Shown: positions 1 to 7,737 of the stretch, one piece after another
How positions within the stretch are numbered: position 1 is the first letter of the stretch
How the letters are laid out: every line of letters starts with the position of its first letter
DNA from: Halobaculum magnesiiphilum
Lineage (GTDB): Archaea; Halobacteriota; Halobacteria; Halobacteriales; Haloferacaceae
Direction of reading: 5' to 3'
NCBI RefSeq assembly: GCF_019823105.1
Contig: NZ_CP081958.1
Coordinates: forward strand, 1,302,001-1,366,000
DNA: 64,000 nt
Program-made: the position numbers and the translations under genes
The notes under the pieces: model-generated
What the model was told of the DNA's origin: nothing
Database searches by the model: none
Seen by the model: the letters and a program-made list of their open reading frames with translations, nothing else

Positions 1-1
1 G

Positions 2-868
2 CTCGTCAGGTCCGAGTGGGTCACGCTCCGGATCGAGGCGAACGGGACGGGGGTGCGCTCCCGGACGGTCCGTGTTCCGCGGGCGGGCCGGACCACCCTC
101 GCGGACGTGTTCGGGGCCGCGCGTCCGTACACCGTGTCCGTTCGGACCGCCGACAACCGCCGGCGGACGGTCAAGTGGGCGCCCGGTCCGGGCGGCGACG
201 ACCTGGGGATCGACCTCGACGGGGGCGTGAGCGTCCGGGACGTGTACCCGCCGTCGGCCGCCCCGGCGTTCGTCGAGGGCTCGACCGGCGGACTCCTCGC
301 GTCGACGACGGCGGACGGGACGACCCTCGCCGTCGACGCCCCCGGCGCGGGCGGCCGCGTCAGGATCGCCGCCTCGGGCGGCGGGGGATCTGCGGCGGTC
401 GACCTCCGGGTCCCGGCGGGCTCGCGCGTGCCCGTGCCGCTGTCGGTGTCACGGGGACGGATCTCCGTCCGTGTCGAAACCGACGAGGGGGAAGACCGCC
501 ACGGGTGGCGGCCGTTCGAGGACGGCACACTGTACTGCTTGTTGGGTCCGACGCCGCGGCTCGTCTGCGACCTCCTCGTTCGGGACCTCCTCGTGGAGAA
601 CGCGACCGACGACGAGGGGCCCGTCGACGTGCGCGTCCGGGCCGACGGGGAGCGGGTGCTCGACCGGACCGTCTACCCGGCCGCGGGCGCGACGGTTCGG
701 CTGCCGACGGCCGTTCCCCCCGCGGGTTCGTTCTCCGTCTCGGCGACACGCGACGGCGAGGGGACGCGGCGGTCGTTCACACGGTGTCCGGCCCGCGGGC
801 CGCTCGTGGTTCGGCTGACGGACGGAACGGTCGAGATCGAGTCGAGAGCCGTCGATAGCGGTCGCTGA
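2..868 (+). CDS. Unknown protein, 5' end outside the window
   Basis: The frame is open to the left edge of the window, so the start lies upstream; an internal GTG at 53 is not preferred because the peptide before it (SEWVTLRIEANG) looks like coding sequence. About 288 codons are visible. The sequence is rich in Val, Thr, Arg and Asp with alternating hydrophobic residues, suggesting a beta-rich fold, with no obvious membrane segment or catalytic motif. It converges with pstB, with about 95 bases between the two stops. I do not recognise the family. Confidence 0.75.
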   Translation, partial: LVRSEWVTLRIEANGTGVRSRTVRVPRAGRTTLADVFGAARPYTVSVRTADNRRRTVKWAPGPGGDDLGIDLDGGVSVRDVYPPSAAPAFVEGSTGGLLASTTADGTTLAVDAPGAGGRVRIAASGGGGSAAVDLRVPAGSRVPVPLSVSRGRISVRVETDEGEDRHGWRPFEDGTLYCLLGPTPRLVCDLLVRDLLVENATDDEGPVDVRVRADGERVLDRTVYPAAGATVRLPTAVPPAGSFSVSATRDGEGTRRSFTRCPARGPLVVRLTDGTVEIESRAVDSGR

Positions 869-962
869 AGGGGGAAAGGAACCGGGAGGGTGAGGAACCG
901 GACAGCGCGAGGACCGAGACTGACGACGGCGCGCGGCGGGCGGGGCTGCAGAACGCGGGGCG

Positions 963-1853
963 TTACCCGAACTTGCCGGTGATGTAGTCCTCGACGCGCT
1001 GGGAGTCGGGGTTCTCGAACACCTTGTCGGTGTCGTCGAACTCGACGAGCTCGCCGCCGGTGAGGAACACCGCCGTCTTGTCGGAGATACGCGCGGCCTG
1101 CTGCATGTTGTGGGTGACGATGACGACCGTGTACTCCTCGGCGAGGTCGTCGATGAGGTCCTCGATCTTCGAGGTCGCCACGGGGTCCAGCGCCGAGGCG
1201 GGCTCGTCCATCAGGATGACCTCGGGGTCCGGCGCGATGGCCCGCGCGATGCAGAGGCGCTGCTGTTGGCCGCCCGAGAGGTCCAGCCCCGAGGTGTGGA
1301 GCTGGTCTTTGACCTCGTCCCACAGCGCCGCGCGCTTGAGCGACTCCTCGACGATCTGATCGTAGTCGCCCTCCTTCCCCTGGATCTCCAGGCCGTAGGC
1401 GACGTTGTCGTAGATCGACTTGGGGAACGGGTTCGGCTTCTGGAAGACCATCCCGACGCGCCGTCGAAGCGCGACCGGGTCCACGTCGGCGTCGTACACG
1501 TTCTTCCCGCGGAGGAACAGGTCGCCCTCGACGCGGGCGGCGTCGATCATGTCGTTCATCCGGTTGATACACCGGAGGAACGTCGACTTGCCGCAGCCCG
1601 AGGGGCCGATCATCGCGGTGACGCGTTTCTCGGGGATCTCCATCGAGATGTCGTTGAGCGCACGGTCGTCGTTGTAGTAGACGCTCACGTCGCGCGCCTC
1701 GACGAGCGTCTCCGCCTCGCCGTCGGTGTCGCTGGCGGTCACGCTCTCGCTGACGTCCGTCGTGATCGACATCTCGGTCGCCGGGTCGCTCGTGGTCGTT
1801 TCGCCGCCGTCGGGCTCGATTCCGTCGTCCGTCGGTCCGTGTCCGTCAGTCAT
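963..1853 (-). CDS. pstB: Phosphate ABC transporter ATP-binding protein PstB
   Basis: This is the ATPase that powers high-affinity phosphate import on the cytoplasmic side of PstC/PstA. The 296-residue product has Walker [10 protein letters not shown] (about 83-91), the ABC signature LSGGQ (about 192-196) and Walker B VILMDEP (about 212-218), with the PstB-typical CINRMND run just after Walker A. The first 50 residues are an acidic Ser/Thr/Asp extension that bacterial PstB lacks. It is last of four genes in the order pstS-pstC-pstA-pstB, nine bases after pstA, so it is very likely co-transcribed. Confidence 0.96.
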   Translation of the reverse strand: MTDGHGPTDDGIEPDGGETTTSDPATEMSITTDVSESVTASDTDGEAETLVEARDVSVYYNDDRALNDISMEIPEKRVTAMIGPSGCGKSTFLRCINRMNDMIDAARVEGDLFLRGKNVYDADVDPVALRRRVGMVFQKPNPFPKSIYDNVAYGLEIQGKEGDYDQIVEESLKRAALWDEVKDQLHTSGLDLSGGQQQRLCIARAIAPDPEVILMDEPASALDPVATSKIEDLIDDLAEEYTVVIVTHNMQQAARISDKTAVFLTGGELVEFDDTDKVFENPDSQRVEDYITGKFG

Positions 1854-1862
1854 GGTTGGTGA

Positions 1863-3518
1863 TTACTGGTCGCTTTGATACCTGTTTCGCAGGACGATCG
1901 CGATCGAGTTCATCGCCAGCAGGACGCTCACGAGCACCACGACGCCCGCGGGGACTGCCTTCGTGTAGAAGTCCTCGCTGGCGAACAGGCTCGACCACGC
2001 GAACACCTGCAGCGGCATCGCGCTCACCTTCGAGGTGAAGCCGGTCGGCAGCGAGAACAGGACGCTCGGCGCCCCGATCATGATGAGCGGGGCGGTCTCG
2101 CCGATCGCCCTGCCGAGCGCGAGGATCGTCCCCGTGAGGATCCCCGGGAACGCCCGCGGGAGCACGACCCGCCGGACGGTCTGCCACTTCGTCGCGCCCA
2201 TCCCGTAGGACGCCTGTCGCATCTCGTTGGGGACGCTTCGGATCGCCTCCCGCGAGGAGATGATCACGATCGGGAGGATGAGCAGCGCCAGCGTCGCGCC
2301 GCCGATGAGAACCGTCCCGGTCGGCCGTCCCAGATACGTGACGAACACGCCCAGCCCGAGCAGCCCGTAGACGACGGATGGGACGCCCGCGAGGTTGGAG
2401 ATGTTCACGTCGATGAAGCGCGTGAAGCGGTTGTCCGGGGCGTACTCCTCGAGGTACACCGCGGCGCCGACGCCGAGCGGGAACGACAGGATCGCGACCG
2501 TGACCATCAGTAGGATGGAGCCGCCGATCGCGGGGTACAGCCCGGCGTTGACGGCGGTCCGGCTGTGTGCGTTCGTGAGGAACTGCCAGTCGACCCACGA
2601 CTGCGGGCCCGCGAAGCCGAGGGCGCCGACGACGACCTCGCCGGCGAGCGCCCCGCCGATGACGACCGCCGGGACCAGCAGGCCGATCCGGCGCTCGGGC
2701 AGCGAGACCGCGGTGCCGGCCGCGTACGCCGCCGTCGGAACGACGGCCACCGACGCGAGCACCACCGCGGGCACCGAGGTGACGCCGAACGCGGGGCCGA
2801 GCGCGCCGCTCGCCCCGATCGCCGCCAGCGCGCCGGCTCCGGCGATCAGGCCGGCGCGTCGGTCGCGGATGCGGGCGGCGTACACGCCGACGAATGCCGC
2901 AACGCCGAGGCCGAGCGTCGCGGTGAGCGACATCCAGGGCAGCGGGATCGTCGGGACCGACTGTATCATCGCGGGGAGCCCCGGGACGATGGCGGGAATG
3001 CCGGCGACCGCGCCGACGGGTCCGGGGAGGCCGAACAGCGAGAGGTAAAACCCCAGCGTCGTCGCGCCCGCCCGCGTGAAGAACGGGATCCGTCGCGCCC
3101 GGCGTTGGAACGCGAGCACGACCACGAAGGGAACCGCCAGCGCGAGCACGTACGAGAGGAAGACGAACGGCGAGAGGATGTCGACGAAGACCATCCCGAC
3201 GCCGCCGGAGAACATGAGCGTCACGACGGTCATGCCGACCGTCGTCGCGCCGAATCGGAGGGCGTCCTCGTCACGTCGGTAGAGGAACGCGCCGACGCCG
3301 AGCGTCGGGAGCACGAGCGTGAGGAGGAACGTGAGGTGCCAGCCGGGGTCGGCGGTGAGCGGCCGGATGGCGTCGTTGGCGACGTACACCAGCAGCGCGC
3401 CGAGCACGACGAGCCCGAACAGCGTCGCCGCCAGCAGGACGTACCGGAAGACGGTGCCGACGGTCTTGTTGACCGTTCCGAAGCTCTCGATGTCGCCGGT
3501 GGAGGTGTCGGTCGCCAT
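1863..3518 (-). CDS. pstA: Phosphate ABC transporter permease PstA, with long N-terminal membrane extension
   Basis: One of two membrane permeases of the phosphate importer. The product is 551 residues, about twice the usual PstA length near 290. The recognisable permease domain is the C-terminal half, starting around residue 320 (YPAIGGSILLMV) and containing the EAA-type loop near SYGMGATKWQTVRRVVLPRA that contacts PstB. The first 300 residues hold about eight hydrophobic segments rich in Ala, Val and Gly, with no recognised domain. It starts one base after the pstC stop. Long PstA proteins are, to my knowledge, common in haloarchaea; the role of the extension is unknown. Confidence 0.95.
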   Translation of the reverse strand: MATDTSTGDIESFGTVNKTVGTVFRYVLLAATLFGLVVLGALLVYVANDAIRPLTADPGWHLTFLLTLVLPTLGVGAFLYRRDEDALRFGATTVGMTVVTLMFSGGVGMVFVDILSPFVFLSYVLALAVPFVVVLAFQRRARRIPFFTRAGATTLGFYLSLFGLPGPVGAVAGIPAIVPGLPAMIQSVPTIPLPWMSLTATLGLGVAAFVGVYAARIRDRRAGLIAGAGALAAIGASGALGPAFGVTSVPAVVLASVAVVPTAAYAAGTAVSLPERRIGLLVPAVVIGGALAGEVVVGALGFAGPQSWVDWQFLTNAHSRTAVNAGLYPAIGGSILLMVTVAILSFPLGVGAAVYLEEYAPDNRFTRFIDVNISNLAGVPSVVYGLLGLGVFVTYLGRPTGTVLIGGATLALLILPIVIISSREAIRSVPNEMRQASYGMGATKWQTVRRVVLPRAFPGILTGTILALGRAIGETAPLIMIGAPSVLFSLPTGFTSKVSAMPLQVFAWSSLFASEDFYTKAVPAGVVVLVSVLLAMNSIAIVLRNRYQSDQ

Positions 3519-3519
3519 C

Positions 3520-4479
3520 TCAGTACTCCTCGCGGTACCGCTGTGCGATCAGGTCGCTGATGACGTTCATGACGAGGGTGATGACGAAGAGGGTCAGCCC
3601 GATGGCGAAGAGGCTCCGGTAGGCGAGCCCCCCGCCGGTGATGTCCCCCAACAGGAGTTGGACCATCGCCGCGGTCATCGGAAGCGCGCCCTCCTGGTAC
3701 GCCGTCGGGTCGATCGGGTTGAGGAACTGCGCCTGCGAGCCCGCGGCGACGGTGACGGCCATCGTCTCGCCGATGGCCCGCGAGAGCGCGAGAATGAACG
3801 ACGAGAGGATCCCCGACAGCGCCGCCGGGACGACGATGCCGGTCGACACGTCGAACTTGGTCGCGCCCATCCCGTAGCCCGCCTGCCGGAGTTCGTCGGG
3901 CACCGCCGACATCGCGTCCTCGCTGATCGACGCGACCATCGGGATGATCATGATGCCGACGACGATGCTCGCCGACAGGAGGTTGAACGTCCCCGTCTCC
4001 GGGAGGACCGTCTGGATGGCCGGCGTGATGTAGATGAGCGCGAAGAAGCCGTAGACGACCGTCGGGATACCCGCGAGCACCTCGAGCGCCGGCTTCAGGA
4101 ACGCGCGGTGGCGCGGGGCGGCGTACTCGCTGAGGTAGATGGCCGTCGCGACCCCGAGCGGGAGCGCGATGACCGCCGAGCCGATGGTGATCATCAGCGT
4201 GGCGGACACGAGCGTGAGCACGCCGAACTCCCCGTTGTTGATCTCCCAGGTGGTCCCGGTGAGGAAATCCACGAGGGAGGCGGTCGGTCCCTCCACGCCC
4301 ATCAGGGGCGCCGTGAGCGTGAAGAACTTCGCCGCCTCGGTCACGAGGAGGACGACGATACTGATCGTCGTGACGATCGAGAGCACCGCGCACAGGAAGA
4401 AGAACGACCGCGTGAGCAGCTCCGCGGGCGAGTTCTGTGTGTCCCGGGTAAGGTCCTCCGTGATGTCGTCGGTGCTCAT
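3520..4479 (-). CDS. pstC: Phosphate ABC transporter permease PstC
   Basis: The second membrane permease of the phosphate importer, 319 residues, the normal family length. It has about six hydrophobic segments and the coupling loop near AGYGMGATKFDVSTGIVVPAA, matching the equivalent loop of PstA. The N-terminal 20 residues are acidic and cytosolic, followed by the first helix (SFFFLCAVLSIVTTISIVVLL). It lies 68 bases after pstS and directly before pstA. Confidence 0.96.
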   Translation of the reverse strand: MSTDDITEDLTRDTQNSPAELLTRSFFFLCAVLSIVTTISIVVLLVTEAAKFFTLTAPLMGVEGPTASLVDFLTGTTWEINNGEFGVLTLVSATLMITIGSAVIALPLGVATAIYLSEYAAPRHRAFLKPALEVLAGIPTVVYGFFALIYITPAIQTVLPETGTFNLLSASIVVGIMIIPMVASISEDAMSAVPDELRQAGYGMGATKFDVSTGIVVPAALSGILSSFILALSRAIGETMAVTVAAGSQAQFLNPIDPTAYQEGALPMTAAMVQLLLGDITGGGLAYRSLFAIGLTLFVITLVMNVISDLIAQRYREEY

Positions 4480-4547
4480 TCAGTTGGTGGTTGTGTGGGG
4501 TAGTGAAAAATTTCTCCGTTCGCCCGTTCGTGGCCTCGGTGACAGGT

Positions 4548-5570
4548 CTAGGCGTTCGCTTCCTCGATCGCGGCCTCCAGCGTCTCCACCTGCTCGGCCC
4601 GCTGCTCGTCGGTCAGCGGAACGTAGCCGACGTCCTCTGCGACGAGCTCCTCGTTGGTCGTGTTCTCGACGAAGTACCGGGCGAACTCGGCGATGTGGTC
4701 CTCCGCCAGCGCCGACCGCTTCGGGTAGGTGAACAGCGGACGCGACAGCGGGGTGTACTCGCCCGTCCGCGCGGTTTCGAGCGACGGCTCGACCGGGCCG
4801 TCGCCGTCGTCGATGGCGACCGCCTTCACCGCGTCGGTGTTCGCGCTGTAGTAGGCGAACCCGAGGTAGCCGACGGCGTACTGCGAGCCCTGCACGCCCT
4901 GAATGATCGTTCGGTCCTGCTCGGTCGCGGAGTAGTCCTGACGGTGGCCCGGCCCCTCTTCGCCGAGGACCGCCTCGATGAAGTAATCGTACGTCCCCGA
5001 GGCGTCGGAGGGGCCGAACAGCTCGATCTCCTCGTCGGGCCAGTCGGAGTTGACCTCGCTCCACGTCTCTGGCTGTGCCTCGGCGGACCACAGCGTCCGG
5101 AGCTCCTCGACGGTCATCGAGTCGATGAAGTCGGCCTCGTTGTTCACGATGACCGTCAGCGCGTCCGTCGCGACTGTCAGCTCGACGGGGACGATGTCGT
5201 TGTCGGCACACGCCTCCTCCTCCGCGGGCTGGATCGGCCGGGAGGCGTTGTTGAAGTCCGTCTCGCCGGCACAGAAGAAGTTCGCGAACCCGCCGCCCGA
5301 ACCCGTCGACTGGACGTTGATGTCGACCTCGGAGTGGTCCTCCTGGAACGTCTCGGCGATCGCCGTCGCCAGGGGGAACACCGTCGAGGACCCCGCGATG
5401 TCGATGTCGCCCGAGAGCTGCCCGGACCCGCCGTCCGAACCGCCGGAGCCGCCGCCCGAACCGCCCGAGTTGGGGTTGCTCGTACAGCCAGCCAGCCCGA
5501 GGACGCCCGCCGTTCCCGCAGCAGTCATGAAGGCACGCCGCGTCGCGGAGTCGGGTTGATCCGTCATCAC
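4548..5570 (-). CDS. pstS: Phosphate-binding lipoprotein PstS
   Basis: Extracytoplasmic phosphate receptor of the Pst importer. The 340-residue product starts with a twin-arginine signal (RRAFMTAAG) ending in a lipobox LAGC, with Cys29 as the probable lipid-anchored first residue, then a Gly/Ser-rich linker of about 25 residues. The mature domain shows the PBP fold signature of this family, including IAGSSTVFPLA near the start and STGSGGG after it, the usual phosphate-loop region. It is the first gene of the pst operon, with an AT-rich promoter upstream. Confidence 0.96.
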   Translation of the reverse strand: MMTDQPDSATRRAFMTAAGTAGVLGLAGCTSNPNSGGSGGGSGGSDGGSGQLSGDIDIAGSSTVFPLATAIAETFQEDHSEVDINVQSTGSGGGFANFFCAGETDFNNASRPIQPAEEEACADNDIVPVELTVATDALTVIVNNEADFIDSMTVEELRTLWSAEAQPETWSEVNSDWPDEEIELFGPSDASGTYDYFIEAVLGEEGPGHRQDYSATEQDRTIIQGVQGSQYAVGYLGFAYYSANTDAVKAVAIDDGDGPVEPSLETARTGEYTPLSRPLFTYPKRSALAEDHIAEFARYFVENTTNEELVAEDVGYVPLTDEQRAEQVETLEAAIEEANA

Positions 5571-5849
5571 CCGATCGGAACCGAGTGAGACGTAAGTACC
5601 CTACTATGAGAAATATATAGATATACTGTGAGAACGTGTGATCCGGAGCGACTGTTCGGAAGTAGCTCGATACACGCCACGAAACCGACCGTATCACCGT
5701 ACCCGAGGAGATAGACGAGAGAACTGGTCTATCGAGATCGGCGAAGTAGTATCAGTTGAGGAAGATAACTGTGGCATATCCGACGGACACAAAGTGGAAT
5801 ATATAGAACACCGGTGGATTTAATTCGCGGACGGCCGCACCCTACCACG
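5571..5849. promoter_or_regulatory. Divergent promoter region between pstS and the phoU-like gene
   Basis: These 279 bases are much more AT-rich than their surroundings. On the minus strand a TATA-like run (TATATATTTC, about 5611-5620) lies about 45 bases before the pstS start. On the plus strand ATATATAG (5799-5806) lies about 44 bases before the phoU-like ATG at 5850. The arrangement fits two back-to-back promoters under phosphate control. No further operator is recognised. A 61-codon ORF inside (5638-5823) lacks haloarchaeal codon bias and is not called. Confidence 0.6.
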
Positions 5850-6911
5850 ATGGTCGAGACACGGAAGGTGCAGGTGACGGGCGGGTCGACGTACACCGTC
5901 TCCATTCCGAAGGAGTGGGCGACGGACAACGGCGTCAGCGCGGGCACCGAAGTCGAGTTCTACCCCGAGGGGGACTCCCTGTTTCTCACGCCGGTGAGCG
6001 ACGAGGAGCGCACCGAGGGGACGCTCGACATCGGCGATCTGGCGGGCGACCAGCTCACACGCGCGGTAATGACGATGTACGTCTCCGGGTTCGACATCAT
6101 CGCGCTGGAGGCCGCCCGGATCACCAACGACCAGCGGCGCACCATCCGCGACTCGGTGCAGAGCCTCGTCGGCCTGGAGGTGCTCGAGGAGACGCGCGAC
6201 CGCGTCGTGATCCGCGATCTGCTCGACTCCTCGGAGCTGTCGATCCACAACGCCGTCACCCGGATGCGCCTCATCGCCGTCTCGATGCTGGAGGACGCGG
6301 TGGACGCGCTCACCACCGGCGACGAGGACATGGCGCTGGACGTGATCCAGCGCGACGACGACGTTGACCGGCTGTACATGGTCGTCTCGCGCATCTTCCG
6401 GGCGACGCTGCGCACGCCGAAGGCCGCCGAGGACATCGGCCTCTCGCGGGAGGTGTGCTTCGACTACCACTCCAGCGCGCGCCAGCTGGAGCGGGTCGCC
6501 GACCACGCGACGAAGATCGCCCATCTCACCCTGGAGCTACTGGGAAGCGAGGCGGCCGACGCCGTCGGCGGCGAGGTCCCGAGCCCGGAGGACGGCGTCG
6601 GCGAGGTGCTCCCGGCGGAGTTCAACGAGGCGCTCCAGGCGCTCGACGAGGACGCGCGCGAGGTCGTCGACCGCGCGATGGAGGCGCTGTTCGCCGACGA
6701 CAGCACCGAGGCGACCGAGCTGGCGAACGAGGCCCGCGGCGCCGTGCTCGGCGTCGACCAGCGCGCCCGCGAGATCGACGAGCTCCTGCGCGAGTTGGAC
6801 CCTGCACGCGCACAGCTGCTCGGGCTCATCGTCGACTCGGTTTCGCGGTCGGCCGACTACGGCGGCAACATCGCCGAGACCGCCCTCCAGAAGGCCGCGC
6901 CGACGCCGTAA
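5850..6911 (+). CDS. AbrB-PhoU fusion, phosphate uptake regulator
   Basis: A 353-residue protein combining an N-terminal AbrB/SpoVT-like swapped-hairpin DNA-binding domain (about 1-45, METRKVQVTGGSTYTVSIPK-like pattern) with two PhoU helical-bundle repeats (about 85-200 and 230-345). PhoU proteins damp Pst transport and signal phosphate status; the DNA-binding domain suggests direct transcriptional control. The ATG at 5850 is chosen because the AbrB motif begins there. A 12-codon longer frame from 5814 would start at a non-conserved leader close to the TATA box. It is divergent from pstSCAB, its probable target. Confidence 0.93.
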   Translation: MVETRKVQVTGGSTYTVSIPKEWATDNGVSAGTEVEFYPEGDSLFLTPVSDEERTEGTLDIGDLAGDQLTRAVMTMYVSGFDIIALEAARITNDQRRTIRDSVQSLVGLEVLEETRDRVVIRDLLDSSELSIHNAVTRMRLIAVSMLEDAVDALTTGDEDMALDVIQRDDDVDRLYMVVSRIFRATLRTPKAAEDIGLSREVCFDYHSSARQLERVADHATKIAHLTLELLGSEAADAVGGEVPSPEDGVGEVLPAEFNEALQALDEDAREVVDRAMEALFADDSTEATELANEARGAVLGVDQRAREIDELLRELDPARAQLLGLIVDSVSRSADYGGNIAETALQKAAPTP

Positions 6912-6953
6912 CGGGTCAACGGTCCCCGGTTCCCTCCGTCGACCGTGTCGGTT

Positions 6954-7634
6954 CTACCGCCGACGCGAGAGCGACACGCCGACGACGTGTTCGACCAGGA
7001 GCGACGCCCCGAGGACCGCGATCCCGACGATCGCCGGGTCGACGCCGCCGGCGCCGAGGTCCCGCAGGAGCGGGGCGGCCTCGTCGCCGTGGAGGACGAA
7101 CGCGAGCCAGACGGTCGCGCCCGCCGACTCGATGACGCTGAACCCGATCGTCCGGGGGTCGAGCACCGAGGAGAACAGCCCCCGCCCTCGGAGCACGTTG
7201 TCCTCGACGGTGTGTTGCGGAACGAGCAGGACGGCGAGCACGACCGCGGCGACGAGGAGCCCTCGCGCCCCGGCGACGCGCTCGGCGATCCCGAGCCACA
7301 GGGCCCACAGGACGGCCTCGGAGGCGCTGAACAGCGCCGCCCGACCGAGCGGGAACGACGCACCCGCCCCGTTGACGGCCCGGTTGGTGAGGTAGTGTTC
7401 GAGGAGGAGGCCGACGCCGAGCACGCCGAGCCCGGCGGCCGCGGTCGTCGACATCGCGGGGACGTCCCGGACGAGCGCGAGCCAGACCACGAGCGCGACC
7501 GTCTCCACGCCGGTGAACGAGACGACGAGCGCCGACAGCCGGACCGCTCCCGACAGGCGCGAGATCGAACCCCCGACGCCGGACGTACGTGTTGCCACGG
7601 TCGCGATCCGGCCCGTCGAGGCATTGTTAGTCAC
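6954..7634 (-). CDS. Six-helix membrane protein with three two-helix repeats
   Basis: A 226-residue integral membrane protein, start GTG at 7634; longer readings run through a tandem repeat and are unlikely. About six hydrophobic segments are visible, falling into three similar pairs. Each pair ends in a hydrophobic run followed by an acid or amide and His: GVGLLLEHYLTN, AVLLVPQHTVEDN and GASLLVEHVVGV. WLA-type motifs precede the first and third. Family not recognised. It lies 101 bases after moeA2 on the same strand, across a 19-base tandem repeat. Confidence 0.75.
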   Translation of the reverse strand: MTNNASTGRIATVATRTSGVGGSISRLSGAVRLSALVVSFTGVETVALVVWLALVRDVPAMSTTAAAGLGVLGVGLLLEHYLTNRAVNGAGASFPLGRAALFSASEAVLWALWLGIAERVAGARGLLVAAVVLAVLLVPQHTVEDNVLRGRGLFSSVLDPRTIGFSVIESAGATVWLAFVLHGDEAAPLLRDLGAGGVDPAIVGIAVLGASLLVEHVVGVSLSRRR

Positions 7635-7660
7635 CCCCCAACGGCGGCGTGGCGACCGAC

Positions 7661-7737
7661 CGGTCGATGACCGGCGGTACCGCTGGATGACCGGTAGTCC
7701 GCTGGATGACCGGCAGTCCGCTGGACGACCGGCAGTC
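7661..7737. repeat. Tandem array of 19-base units at the moeA2 stop
   Basis: Three 19-base units (CGCTGGATGACCGGTAGTC type) at 7681-7699, 7700-7718 and 7719-7737 differ by one or two bases each, preceded by a degenerate 20-base unit at 7661-7680. The moeA2 stop codon lies inside the last unit, so the array begins at the very end of the coding sequence. Confidence 0.85.

Noticed and set aside
5638-5823. A 61-codon ORF between pstS and the phoU-like gene
   Set aside because: Lies in AT-rich promoter DNA, overlaps the TATA element and lacks haloarchaeal codon bias.
7661-7737. CRISPR array
   Set aside because: Units are contiguous with no spacers, only 19 bases long, and no cas genes are present; the same holds for 13796-13861.
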